Assembly (NCBI GenBank): GCA_964589175.1
Contig: CAZPRY010000012.1
Coordinates: 30,992 to 94,991 of the forward strand
Direction of reading: 5' to 3'
Source: CAZPRY01 sp964589175
GTDB lineage: Bacteria; Fidelibacterota; UBA2242
DNA: 64,000 bases
The translations under genes and the position numbers were made by a program. Within the stretch, counting starts at the first letter, position 1, and each line of letters opens with the position of its first letter. Under the pieces are notes generated by a model that was given only the letters and a program-made list of their open reading frames with translations, did no database searches and was not told where the DNA came from. This document shows, piece by piece, positions 54,538 to 63,807 of the stretch.

Positions 54538-55668
54538 ATGCGGATAAGAAAACCAGTGATCTGTGCGATCATAATTTTGGGATTGATTTGTGTTTCGTGT
54601 TCTAAACCGCAGACGAATAATGTAAAAAGTCCGGGAGTCTTCGGGCAGCTGGCTGACGGTCGTGAGATTCATATTTATACAATTTCAAATGCCGGGGGGA
54701 TGTCGGCGCAGATTATCAATTACGGCGCCATCGTCGTATCCCTGAAAACTCCTGATCGGAGCGGCGGGATGAATGATGTCATCCTGGGATTCGATAACCT
54801 GGACGGATATGTCAACGATAAATCTTTCCAGGGCGCCATCGTGGGCCGCTACGGCAACCGGATCGGCAAAGGAAAGTTCAGCCTCGACGGCCGGGAGTAT
54901 CAATTGACGATCAATGACGGTTTCAACCATCTGCATGGCGGGAAGACAGGCTTTTTCAAGGCCGTTTGGAGAGCCGAACAGGTAAATGGTAGTACGCTGC
55001 GCTTAAGCCTTGAAAGTCCCGATGGCGATGAGGGCTATCCCGGCAATGTGAAAATCGTGGTGATCTATACGGTTACCGATGATAACGCCCTGCGTATCGA
55101 CTACCGCGGAACGACCGACAGCCCCACGATCCTCAATCCTACTAACCATTGCTATTTTAACCTGACCGGATCGCCCCAAAACTCGATCCTGGAGCACGAG
55201 TTGACGATTGCCGCTGATTATTTTACGCCGGTTGATAATCAACTGATTCCGACCGGCGAAATCCGCGAAGTCGCCGGGACGCCCATGGATTTCAGAACTA
55301 TCAAAGTTGTCGGCAGAGATATCAACACGGAATATGAACAGTTGCTGTTCGGTAAAGGTTTCGATCACAACTGGGTTCTGAACGGATATAAAGGCGAAGT
55401 GCACCCGGTGGCGACCTTGTACGATCCCATGAGCGGGCGGATCATGGATGTTTTGACGGATCAGCCTGGCCTGCAAGTCTATTCAGGCAATTTTCTGGAT
55501 GGATCGATTATCGGTAAATGCGGTATCCCGTATAATTACCGGACCGCGCTCTGCCTGGAGACTCAGGCCTTCCCGGATACGCCGAATAAACCCAATTTCC
55601 CGTCGGTTGTCTTAAGGCCGGGGGAAGAATTCAAACGCACGACGACGTACCGATTTTCGACGAAATAG
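54538..55668 (+). CDS. galM: Aldose 1-epimerase (mutarotase), putative lipoprotein
   Basis: 376 residues. N-terminus RKPVICAIIILGLICVSCSK suggests a lipoprotein signal with Cys near 22, followed by a Lys/Asn linker, as in many Bacteroidota periplasmic mutarotases. Galactose-mutarotase fold: YGAIVVSLKTPDR, DDVILGFDNLDGY-like entry, GRYGNRIGKGKFSLDG, FNHLHGGKTGF, catalytic acid His204 (NPTNHCYFNLTG) and catalytic base Glu341 (LCLETQAFPDTPN). It interconverts alpha and beta anomers of aldoses (arabinose, galactose, glucose) so that the transporter and isomerase receive the right form. First gene of the arabinose operon; 26 bp before the symporter gene. Confidence 0.9.
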   Translation: MRIRKPVICAIIILGLICVSCSKPQTNNVKSPGVFGQLADGREIHIYTISNAGGMSAQIINYGAIVVSLKTPDRSGGMNDVILGFDNLDGYVNDKSFQGAIVGRYGNRIGKGKFSLDGREYQLTINDGFNHLHGGKTGFFKAVWRAEQVNGSTLRLSLESPDGDEGYPGNVKIVVIYTVTDDNALRIDYRGTTDSPTILNPTNHCYFNLTGSPQNSILEHELTIAADYFTPVDNQLIPTGEIREVAGTPMDFRTIKVVGRDINTEYEQLLFGKGFDHNWVLNGYKGEVHPVATLYDPMSGRIMDVLTDQPGLQVYSGNFLDGSIIGKCGIPYNYRTALCLETQAFPDTPNKPNFPSVVLRPGEEFKRTTTYRFSTK

Positions 55669-55694
55669 CAATTTCAATATAGTGAGGGATAACG

Positions 55695-57449
55695 ATGACA
55701 ACTCTTCAAACTTTAGACTGGATTATCATCGCAGGGTACTTCGCGCTCATTCTCGGACTTGCCTGGTGGGTGATAAGGCAAAGACTGGACACATCCGCCG
55801 ATTACTTTTTGGCAGGCAGGCATCTCGGCTGGTTTATCATTGGCGCCTCCATTTTTGCTTCTAATATCGGCTCGGAGCATCTGGTAGGTCTGGCCGGTTC
55901 CGGAGCAACCGACGGCGTGGCCATGGCGCATTACGAACTGCACGCCTGGTGCCTCCTGGTCTTGGGCTGGGTAATGGTTCCGTTCTATATGCGATCCAAA
56001 GTATTCACAATGCCGGAATTTTTGGAGCGCCGTTTTTCACCCGCAGCCCGCACATTCCTGTCGGTGATATCGCTGGTGGCCTATGTGCTGACCAAAATCG
56101 CCGTCGGTATCTTTGCCGGCGGGGTCGTATTCAGTGTCTTGTTGCCCGAACTGAATTTCCTCGGAATGGATAGTTTCTGGATCGGATCGATCCTGGTTAT
56201 CGTACTGACCGGCTTGTATACAATTCTCGGCGGTTTAAAGGCGGTGGCCTATACCGAAGCCCTGCAGACGGTCGTCCTGATTTTTGGTTCGATCCTGGTG
56301 ACTCTGTTCGGTCTGCACGCTCTGGGCGGTTGGGGCGCACTGCGTGAAATCGCCGGCTCGGAAATGTTCAACCTGTGGAAGCCGATGGTTCCGGCGGGTG
56401 TCGAAAGCACCTGGGCACCGGTGCTGGAAAGCGGTCGGATGGCCTGGTATTTCAACAGCAATTACCCCTGGCTCGGGATGCTTTTTTGTGCTCCGATTAT
56501 CGGGCTGTGGTACTGGACCACCGATCAGTACATCGTTCAGCGAGCCCTGGGCGCCCCCAATGAGAAAGAAGCCCGGCGCGGATCTATAGCGGCCGGTTTC
56601 CTAAAATTACTGCCGGTGTTCATCTTCATCATTCCAGGTATGATCTCGTTTGCGCTGGCCAGCAGCGGAAAAATCCCGGAGCTGCAGCAGCAACTCATCG
56701 GAGTCGATGGAAAAGTGATTGTCGATAACGCTCAGAGCGCTTTCCCATTGCTCGTGGCTTATGTGCTGCCGGTCGGCATTCGCGGCATCGTTGTGGCTGG
56801 TTTATTAGCGGCCCTGATGAGTTCGCTGGCGGGTGTATTCAATGCTTCCGCGACCCTCTTTACCATCGATTTCTATTCCCGTCTGCGGCCGGATGCCAGC
56901 CAGAAAAAGCTGATCTGGATTGGTCGGGTAGCCACGGGCGTGATGGTCGTAATCGGACTGATCTGGATTCCCGTCATCAGAGGCGGTAAAGGTCTCTATG
57001 ATTATTTGCAGGGAGTTCAATCTTACCTGGCGCCGCCGATATTTGTAGTGTTTTTCCTCGGTGTATTCTGGAAACGCATGAACGCCAGGGGATGTATGGC
57101 CGCCCTGATATCGGGCTTTTCGCTGGGACTATTCCGACTGGCGGTCGACACGCCGGTGAAACTGTTTCATGCCTATGAATACACCCAGGGTTCCTTTTTC
57201 TGGATTGTCAATCATATCTTTTTCCAGTATTACAGTCTCATGATTACCCTGGTTTCGGTTATCGTGATGATTGCGGTTAGTTATATGACCGAAGCACCGT
57301 CCTATGCCAGGATCAGCGGCCTGACCTACGGCACGACTACGGCTGAACATCGAAAGGAATCACGCTCCAGCTGGTCCGTCGGGGATGTTGTCACATCGGT
57401 TCTATTGGTGCTGATCATCGTCATGATTTACATCTCTTTTACCGGTTAA
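55695..57449 (+). CDS. Sodium/sugar symporter (SSS/SGLT family)
   Basis: 584 residues, about 14 membrane segments. SGLT blocks: DYFLAGRHLGWFIIGASIF, SNIGSEHLVGLAGSGA, GLYTILGGLKAVAYTEALQT, PIIGLWYWTTDQYIVQRALG, IVVAGLLAALMSSLAGVFNASATLFT. These place it near the sodium/glucose-galactose cotransporters, and the operon context indicates L-arabinose or a similar pentose. GAGGG precedes the ATG. Downstream, araB starts after 42 bp. It differs clearly from the SSS protein at 35787, so the window has two separate sodium-driven uptake routes. Confidence 0.88.
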   Translation: MTTLQTLDWIIIAGYFALILGLAWWVIRQRLDTSADYFLAGRHLGWFIIGASIFASNIGSEHLVGLAGSGATDGVAMAHYELHAWCLLVLGWVMVPFYMRSKVFTMPEFLERRFSPAARTFLSVISLVAYVLTKIAVGIFAGGVVFSVLLPELNFLGMDSFWIGSILVIVLTGLYTILGGLKAVAYTEALQTVVLIFGSILVTLFGLHALGGWGALREIAGSEMFNLWKPMVPAGVESTWAPVLESGRMAWYFNSNYPWLGMLFCAPIIGLWYWTTDQYIVQRALGAPNEKEARRGSIAAGFLKLLPVFIFIIPGMISFALASSGKIPELQQQLIGVDGKVIVDNAQSAFPLLVAYVLPVGIRGIVVAGLLAALMSSLAGVFNASATLFTIDFYSRLRPDASQKKLIWIGRVATGVMVVIGLIWIPVIRGGKGLYDYLQGVQSYLAPPIFVVFFLGVFWKRMNARGCMAALISGFSLGLFRLAVDTPVKLFHAYEYTQGSFFWIVNHIFFQYYSLMITLVSVIVMIAVSYMTEAPSYARISGLTYGTTTAEHRKESRSSWSVGDVVTSVLLVLIIVMIYISFTG

Positions 57450-57491
57450 TGAACGGATAACCCGGAGTAAATCCGAAATAGAAAGAAAAGC

Positions 57492-59198
57492 ATGGCTAAA
57501 TACACTATTGGACTGGATTTCGGCACGAATTCCTGCCGGTCGCTGATCGTCGATCTTTCCAACGGGAATGAACTGGCGAGTCACGTATTCAATTATCCTT
57601 CGGGTGAAAGCGGCGTCATTCTCGATCCAACAGATCCCAATCTGGCCCGGCAGAATCCTGCCGATTATCTGGTAGCTGCGGAAGTGACGATCCGCGAGGC
57701 GATCCGGAAAGCTGCGGCAAGCGAAGCGGCTTTTTCAGCCGAAAAGATCATCGGTATCGGTGTCGATACAACCGGCAGCAGCCCGATGCCCGTCGATCGA
57801 GACGGCAACCCGCTTTGCTTTCAGGATAAATTCCAGAGCAATCCGGCCGCCATGGTCTGGCTCTGGAAAGACCATACCGGTTATGAAGAGGCGCAAAAAA
57901 TCACCGAAATCGCCGCCGAATTACGTCCGAATTATCTTGCTAAAATCGGCGGTACTTACTCCTCCGAATGGTTCTGGAGTAAACTCCGAGGCCTGCAAAG
58001 AACGGCTCCCGAAGTCTTTGAGGCGACTTATAGTTTCGTGGAAATCTGCGACTGGATTCCGGCCGTCCTGACCGGTGATACCGATCCGCTGAAAATCAAA
58101 CGGAGTATCTGCGCCGCCGGGCATAAAGCCATGTACAATCAAAAATGGGGCGGACTGCCCGATGCGGATTTTCTGAGAGAGTTGTCTCCCGAGATTGCCG
58201 AAATGCGTCAACGCTTGTACAGTGCCGCCTATCCGGCTGAGGAGAAGATCGGGAATCTCGCGCCTGAGTGGGCTGAAAAACTGGGGCTTTCTACGAATGT
58301 GGCTGTGGCTGTCGGCGCTTTCGATGCCCACATGGGCGCTGTGGGAGCGGGGATTGCGACCGGTACCCTGGTGAAAATTCTGGGCACCAGCACCTGCGAT
58401 ATTATGCTCTGGCCGAATGATGCCAAACTGGATGATATTCCCGGCGTTTGCGGCATTGTCGACGGTTCTGTGATCGGCGGCTATTACGGTATCGAAGCGG
58501 GACAATCGGCTGTCGGAGATATCTTTCTTTGGTTTGTAAACAACCTCGTCCCCGAATCTTACGGGAAAACCCGGGCAGAGAAATTCAGAAAGCTTGAGAT
58601 TGAAGCCGCCAAATTGAAACCCGGCGAAAGCGGTTTGCTGGCGCTCGACTGGAACAACGGCAACCGTACGATTCTCGTGGATGTCCGGCTCAGCGGTTTA
58701 ATCCTTGGTCAGACATTGCATACCCAGGCCCATGAGATCTACCGGGCCCTGGTCGAAGCCACCGCCTTTGGCGCCCTGGCGATTATCGATAGAATCGAAG
58801 AGCACGGAGTACCGATCCACGAGGTTGTAAACTGCGGCGGATTGGCGGATAAGAATCCACTGCTTATGCAGATTTACGCCGATATCACCGAACGACCGAT
58901 GAAGGTTTCGAGGAGTGAGCAGACGCCCGCTTTAGGCGCTGCGATTTTTGCGGCGGTAGCAGCCGGGAAAGAGAGCAGTGGATTTGCAGACATCGCCGAA
59001 GCCCAGCAGGCGATGACCGGTTCGGATAAAGTATACCATCCGATCGCCCTGAATCACGGCGTCTATAGAGAACTCTACGCTCTCTATAAGCAATTGCACG
59101 ATGGATTCGGTATCGCAAATTGGTCAGGGAAAATGTACAACGTCATGAAAGACCTGCTGAATATTCGGGACAGGATCCGAGAGGAGCGCCAATGCTAG
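57492..59198 (+). CDS. araB: L-ribulokinase
   Basis: 568 residues, the usual AraB length. FGGY-kinase features: YTIGLDFGTNSCRSLIVD (phosphate loop), GIGVDTTGSSPMPVDRDG, MVWLWKDHTGYEEAQ, FVEICDWIPAVLTGD, VGAFDAHMGAVGAG (catalytic Asp region), LVKILGTSTCDIM, GLADKNPLLMQIYADI. Phosphorylates L-ribulose to L-ribulose 5-phosphate with ATP, the second step of bacterial L-arabinose breakdown. Cytoplasmic. Its stop overlaps the araD start (ATGCTAG), indicating coupling. Confidence 0.95.
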   Translation: MAKYTIGLDFGTNSCRSLIVDLSNGNELASHVFNYPSGESGVILDPTDPNLARQNPADYLVAAEVTIREAIRKAAASEAAFSAEKIIGIGVDTTGSSPMPVDRDGNPLCFQDKFQSNPAAMVWLWKDHTGYEEAQKITEIAAELRPNYLAKIGGTYSSEWFWSKLRGLQRTAPEVFEATYSFVEICDWIPAVLTGDTDPLKIKRSICAAGHKAMYNQKWGGLPDADFLRELSPEIAEMRQRLYSAAYPAEEKIGNLAPEWAEKLGLSTNVAVAVGAFDAHMGAVGAGIATGTLVKILGTSTCDIMLWPNDAKLDDIPGVCGIVDGSVIGGYYGIEAGQSAVGDIFLWFVNNLVPESYGKTRAEKFRKLEIEAAKLKPGESGLLALDWNNGNRTILVDVRLSGLILGQTLHTQAHEIYRALVEATAFGALAIIDRIEEHGVPIHEVVNCGGLADKNPLLMQIYADITERPMKVSRSEQTPALGAAIFAAVAAGKESSGFADIAEAQQAMTGSDKVYHPIALNHGVYRELYALYKQLHDGFGIANWSGKMYNVMKDLLNIRDRIREERQC

Positions 59199-59902
59199 AG
59201 TATCTGAAGGCCGAAGTCCTGAAGGCCAATCTTGAACTGGCTAAGTCCGGATTGGTCACATTGACCTGGGGCAATGTCAGTGGTATCAACCGGGCCGAGG
59301 GTTTGGTCGTCATCAAGCCCAGCGGCGTCGATTACGCGAAAATGAGCATCGCGGATATGGTTACGGTCGATCTGGACGGCCAAATGATAGACGGCAAATG
59401 GCGTCCGTCGTCGGATACTCCAACCCATCTTTCCTTATACAGAGAATTCAAGGAAATCGGCGGTATCGCGCATACGCACAGTGAATATGCCACGGTTTTT
59501 GCCCAGGCCTGCCGGAAGATTCCCTGCTATGGTACGACTCACGCCGATCATTTTAACGGCGCAATTCCGGTGACGCGCTTCGTGTCCGAAGAAGAGCTCA
59601 AAGAGAATTACGAGTGGTACACGGGACAGGTGATCGTCGAACATTTTTCGGATTTGAATCCGAATGATATGCCTGCCGTGCTGGTCGCCGGTCATGGGCC
59701 ATTTACATGGGGAAGTGAACCCATGGATGCAGTCAAAAACAGTCTCATTCTGGAACGTGTGGCCAAAATGGCTCTGAATACAATTTTATTGAATGAAAAC
59801 GTCGAGGAATTACCGCAATATATCCTGAAGAAGCATTATTCGCGCAAACACGGACCCGATGCGTACTACGGGCAAAAGCCGAAACATCCATCAGAGGAAT
59901 AA
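59192..59902 (+). CDS. araD: L-ribulose-5-phosphate 4-epimerase
   Basis: 236 residues from ATG at 59192, with GAGGAG at 59181-59186; the start overlaps the araB stop by 7 bases. Class II aldolase fold: LVTLTWGNVSG, IKPSGVDYAKMS, zinc ligands His94 and His96 (GIAHTHSEYA) and His168 (LVAGHGPFTWG). Converts L-ribulose 5-phosphate to D-xylulose 5-phosphate for the pentose phosphate pathway. araA follows after 5 bp. Confidence 0.95.
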   Translation: MLEYLKAEVLKANLELAKSGLVTLTWGNVSGINRAEGLVVIKPSGVDYAKMSIADMVTVDLDGQMIDGKWRPSSDTPTHLSLYREFKEIGGIAHTHSEYATVFAQACRKIPCYGTTHADHFNGAIPVTRFVSEEELKENYEWYTGQVIVEHFSDLNPNDMPAVLVAGHGPFTWGSEPMDAVKNSLILERVAKMALNTILLNENVEELPQYILKKHYSRKHGPDAYYGQKPKHPSEE

Positions 59903-59907
59903 AAAAA

Positions 59908-61395
59908 TTGAAAGCATACGAGAATCTCGAAGTCTGGTTCGTCACCGGCAGCCAGCATCTCTACGGTGATGAAACCCTGAGGCAGGTCGCCGGGCATTCC
60001 GGGGAAATCGCCAAATCGCTATCCGAATCTTCCATTATTCCAGTCAAGGTTGTCTTCAAACCGGTCCTCACGAGCCCGGATTCCGTTTACGATCTGATGC
60101 TGGACGCCAACCATTCGAAGACGTGTATCGGCCTGATCACCTGGATGCACACCTTTTCACCGGCCAAGATGTGGATCGCCGGATTGAAAGCGCTGCAGAA
60201 GCCGTTCGTGCATCTGCATACGCAATTCAATCGCGATATTCCCTGGTCGGAAATCGACATGGATTTCATGAACCTGAACCAGTCGGCTCATGGCGGCCGG
60301 GAATTCGGATTTATCTGTACGCGCCTGCGCAAATCCCGCAAAGTCGTCGTCGGCTATTGGAAGGATGAGAAGGTCCTCGACAAACTGGCGACCTGGATGC
60401 GCGCCGCGGCGGCCTGGCACGATTCGCAACACGGCAAAATCGCCCGCTTTGGCGATAATATGCGCGAAGTTGCGGTTACCGAGGGCGACAAGATCGAAGC
60501 CCAGTTCCGCCTGGGCTATTCGGTCAATGGTTACGGCCTTGGCGACCTGGTCAAGGTCGTGAATGCTGTTTCTGACAAAGCGATCGATGACCTGATTGCC
60601 GAATACGGAAAGAATTATAGCGTTGCCCAGGAAGCGCTGAAAGGCGGCCGCCGCTATGCCGATTTACGGGAAGCCGCCCGTATCGAACTGGGATTGCGCC
60701 AGTTTTTAGAACAGGGCAATTTCACCGGGTTCACGACGACTTTCGAAGATCTGCACGGGTTGAAGCAGCTGCCCGGACTGGCTGTTCAGCGCCTGATGGC
60801 GGACGGCTATGGATTCGGCGCCGAGGGCGACTGGAAAACCGCAGCGCTTGTCCGGGCCATGAAAGTGATGGCGACCGGTTTACCTGGCGGCACGTCTTTC
60901 ATGGAGGATTACACCTATCATCTCGATCCTTCGGGGATGAAAGTGCTCGGCGCCCACATGCTGGAAGTCTGTGAATCTATCGCCGCCGACAAAGCACGTC
61001 TCGAAATTCACCCGTTGTCCATCGGCGGGAAAAACGATCCGCCGCGCCTGGTGTTCAACGTTCCTACCGGACCGGCGCTGAATGTGTCGCTCATCGATCT
61101 GGGCAATCGTTTCCGCATGATCCTCAATGAAGTGGATGTCGTCCGGCCGGATGAAGACCTGCCGAAGCTGCCGGTTGCGCGGGTGCTGTGGGTTCCCAAA
61201 CCCGATCTCGAAATTGCCGCGCAGAGTTGGATTCTGGCCGGCGGCGCGCACCACACGGGATTCAGCCAAGCCCTGACGGCCGAGCATATCCGCGACTTCG
61301 CCGAAATCGCCGGAATCGAATTGCTGGAAATCAACGCTTCGACCAAGGTTTCCGAGTTCATCAAAGAACTCCGCTGGAACGATACGTGTTTTTAA
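59908..61395 (+). CDS. araA: L-arabinose isomerase
   Basis: 495 residues from a TTG start at 59908 with AGAGGA 10-15 bp upstream; the product begins with the canonical ENLEVWFVTGSQHLYG. Active-site blocks: FGAEGDWKTA and SFMEDYTYHL (catalytic Glu pair), LGAHMLEVC and LAGGAHHTGFSQ (metal-binding His). It isomerises L-arabinose to L-ribulose, the first step of the pathway encoded by this operon. Last gene of the operon; no clear hairpin terminator follows. No araR or araC regulator is encoded next to it. Confidence 0.96.
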   Translation: MKAYENLEVWFVTGSQHLYGDETLRQVAGHSGEIAKSLSESSIIPVKVVFKPVLTSPDSVYDLMLDANHSKTCIGLITWMHTFSPAKMWIAGLKALQKPFVHLHTQFNRDIPWSEIDMDFMNLNQSAHGGREFGFICTRLRKSRKVVVGYWKDEKVLDKLATWMRAAAAWHDSQHGKIARFGDNMREVAVTEGDKIEAQFRLGYSVNGYGLGDLVKVVNAVSDKAIDDLIAEYGKNYSVAQEALKGGRRYADLREAARIELGLRQFLEQGNFTGFTTTFEDLHGLKQLPGLAVQRLMADGYGFGAEGDWKTAALVRAMKVMATGLPGGTSFMEDYTYHLDPSGMKVLGAHMLEVCESIAADKARLEIHPLSIGGKNDPPRLVFNVPTGPALNVSLIDLGNRFRMILNEVDVVRPDEDLPKLPVARVLWVPKPDLEIAAQSWILAGGAHHTGFSQALTAEHIRDFAEIAGIELLEINASTKVSEFIKELRWNDTCF

Positions 61396-61539
61396 AATAC
61401 GATTGATTTGAGTTTCTGACGAATACAGTCTTTTTCCGGCTGATTTCTGTAACCTGCATCAATTAATTTTTAGTGGAATATGCTAGATTTTGGCCATAGC
61501 ATTCATTATCGACTATTAATCGTTTGAGGGGGATAGAAA

Positions 61540-63198
61540 ATGAAAGCAATTACAAAAATAATCATTGCCGTCTTGATTTTTTGTTTTGGTCAGTTGGTTG
61601 TTGGTCAGAGTCTTGATGAGTATCTCAAGAAGGCAAACGATTTCAATCAAGCGGGCGATTTTAAGAATGCCGCGCAAGTCATGGAATCAGCAGTTGAACA
61701 ATTTCCCAACGACGCTGTGGCTTATTCTTATCTTGGTCTGTATCGGGGGATGCAAGCCGGTGCGACCTCAAATTTTCTGCTGGCCGGCAAATTGATCGGG
61801 GTCTCTTTCGAGATGCTTGATAAAGCCGTTTCATTGGATGCGAACAATCCGGTCGTTCGTCTGAACCGCGGACTGATGGGCGTTAAAGTACCATCGTTTT
61901 TGAATAAATTGGATGGGGGCATCGAGGATCTTGAGTTCATCGTGAAAATGCAGCAGAGCACGCCCGAAAAAGTACCCGTCGATTTGCTTGCCAGAGCCCA
62001 GAATTTTTTGGGTGAAGGGTATTTCAAGCGTAATGAAACCGAAGATGCCGTCGCAGCCTGGGAGAAAGTTATTGCACTGCTGCCCAACACAGCCCTGGCT
62101 GAAAGCGCTCAACAGAGTATTGCCAAAGCCAGTCTACCGAAAGCCGCTGAAGTAAAGCCCACGGAAATTACCCCGCCAGTCGAGATTCAATCACTCGAGG
62201 AGACTGTCAAGCAGAATCCCAATGATGCAGCTCTTTATCTGAAATTAGGTCAGGCCTATCTGGATCTTGGTGAATATGAGAAAGCAATTAAAGCTTCGAA
62301 AAAAAGTATTGCACTGGATTCCACTGACGTCCAGGCCTACCTGCTACTCAATACGGCGACTACCCAGATTGCCTCAGTCGGTTACGATTCCCGGATTTAT
62401 GACGATACTACCTTTCGGACAAATCAGGTCTTTGATTTGGTTAAACTGGCCGAAAAAATGGTCGAGGTAGCACCCGATAATCCCGAAGCCTTATTGATTC
62501 GGGGACGAATCGGAGTGATGATGCCGTTTTTTATAAGCAAAATGGATCAGGCCATCCAGGATCTCGAAAGGGTGCGTGCCAGTAGCACCACCGATGAGAT
62601 CAAAGCGGAAGCCATCTTCTGGCTGGGGTATGCTTATCAAAAGAAAGCGACGACTGCCTGGATTGATGTCATCAAGAACTATTCCGAAACCGGGGCCGTC
62701 GAATTGGCCTTTGCCAGCATGGCTCCTTCGGTTGAGCATTTCAATCCCGATGAATACAAAAAGCCGTTTGTGGCGATTGATTTTACCCTGGGTTTTCGAG
62801 ACGAACTGGCGCCGCAGACGGCGGTCTGGATTGAGGATAAGTCCGGTAATTTCGTTAAGACTGTTTACGTTTCAGGCTTCAGCGGTTTTGCCAAAGAAAA
62901 ACAGATCAATCTGCCGAGATGGAGCAAGTCGTCCGATTTCAAGGATGTCGACGGTGTGACCGGCGCCAGCATCGATCTCGGACATCACGTCTATGTCTGG
63001 GATTTGAAAGATAGCACCGGAAAACCGGTCAGGGCGGGTGAATTTGTCGTCAAAGCCGAAGTATCCTATTGGCCGAGCATGGAGTATAAGGCAGTCGCAG
63101 CGCCGGTCAAGATCGGTAAGAAAGATACCAGAGTCATCGTGCAGGAAGGCAATTTAATCCCGTACCTGGAAGTGCAATATTTCGCAAAATCACGGTAA
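61540..63198 (+). CDS. Periplasmic TPR protein with C-terminal DUF2271-like domain
   Basis: 552 residues; GAGGGGG lies 12-18 bp before the ATG. Signal peptide KAITKIIIAVLIFCFGQLVVGQ. TPR-like helical repeats about 25-380 (LKKANDFNQAGDFKNAAQVM, LYLKLGQAYLDLGEYEKAIK, EAIFWLGYAYQKKA). The C-terminal region about 405-545 (AVWIEDKSGNFVKTVYVSGF, LPRWSKSSDF, VTGASIDLGHHVYVWDLKD) fits DUF2271, a beta-rich domain found in periplasmic proteins tied to flavin or redox proteins. A 144-bp gap separates it from araA, so it is probably its own transcription unit. Function unknown. Confidence 0.7.
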   Translation: MKAITKIIIAVLIFCFGQLVVGQSLDEYLKKANDFNQAGDFKNAAQVMESAVEQFPNDAVAYSYLGLYRGMQAGATSNFLLAGKLIGVSFEMLDKAVSLDANNPVVRLNRGLMGVKVPSFLNKLDGGIEDLEFIVKMQQSTPEKVPVDLLARAQNFLGEGYFKRNETEDAVAAWEKVIALLPNTALAESAQQSIAKASLPKAAEVKPTEITPPVEIQSLEETVKQNPNDAALYLKLGQAYLDLGEYEKAIKASKKSIALDSTDVQAYLLLNTATTQIASVGYDSRIYDDTTFRTNQVFDLVKLAEKMVEVAPDNPEALLIRGRIGVMMPFFISKMDQAIQDLERVRASSTTDEIKAEAIFWLGYAYQKKATTAWIDVIKNYSETGAVELAFASMAPSVEHFNPDEYKKPFVAIDFTLGFRDELAPQTAVWIEDKSGNFVKTVYVSGFSGFAKEKQINLPRWSKSSDFKDVDGVTGASIDLGHHVYVWDLKDSTGKPVRAGEFVVKAEVSYWPSMEYKAVAAPVKIGKKDTRVIVQEGNLIPYLEVQYFAKSR

Positions 63199-63268
63199 AA
63201 AACCGAAATGAACAGGCTTCGGCAATCGGACATATCCGGCGCTTCGTCGAAATCGTCGGTCTGGGTGG

Positions 63269-63397
63269 AGGGAGATTTATCTTTTCAATTTTCCAAATAC
63301 CTATATCGATGGCTGCTCCTCTCATCCGAGCCAGGCGGAGCATCAGAAAATGGTTGCGGAACTCCTGCCGTTTTACCGGGAAGTAATGGGCTGGTAA
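63269..63397 (+). pseudogene. Relic of an SGNH/CE2-like carbohydrate esterase C-terminus
   Basis: The frame ending at the TAA 63395-63397 reads FPNTYIDGCSSHPSQAEHQK, then MVAELLPFYREVMGW. The D-x3-5-H-P-S...H block followed by AELLPF...LGW-like helix is the C-terminal catalytic Asp-His region of SGNH-fold carbohydrate esterases, best resembling CE2. No upstream part of the gene is recognisable. Confidence 0.45.
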
Positions 63398-63807
63398 ACG
63401 GGCATGAAGTTTAGGAAGTGAACTCGAAAATGATTTTCTTCAATACTTTCACATCGGGGGTCTCTATGAGGCAACACTTCCGTACTTCAATTCTCCAATA
63501 CTCCATTACTGCGGTTCTCCCAGCTTTCCTTGAATTTCCTGTTGACAACGGTTTTAAATATAGGTAAAGTCATCCGACGGCATTTCCGCAGGGGGGCAGT
63601 TCAGGACATAGCCATGAGAACCATCTACTCATATTGTCGGATGGGACTCACGGTGCGGAGCCGTCCCCGGATCTGCGATTTTGGGGCTGAAAATGGGAAA
63701 AAACCGATAAATATAACTGTTTCAGAATGCAATTGGATAAAGAATAATATGGAGTAACAGTTTCTAATTTTATCAGACAAAGAACCTTTATCCAACCCGG
63801 ATAATAT

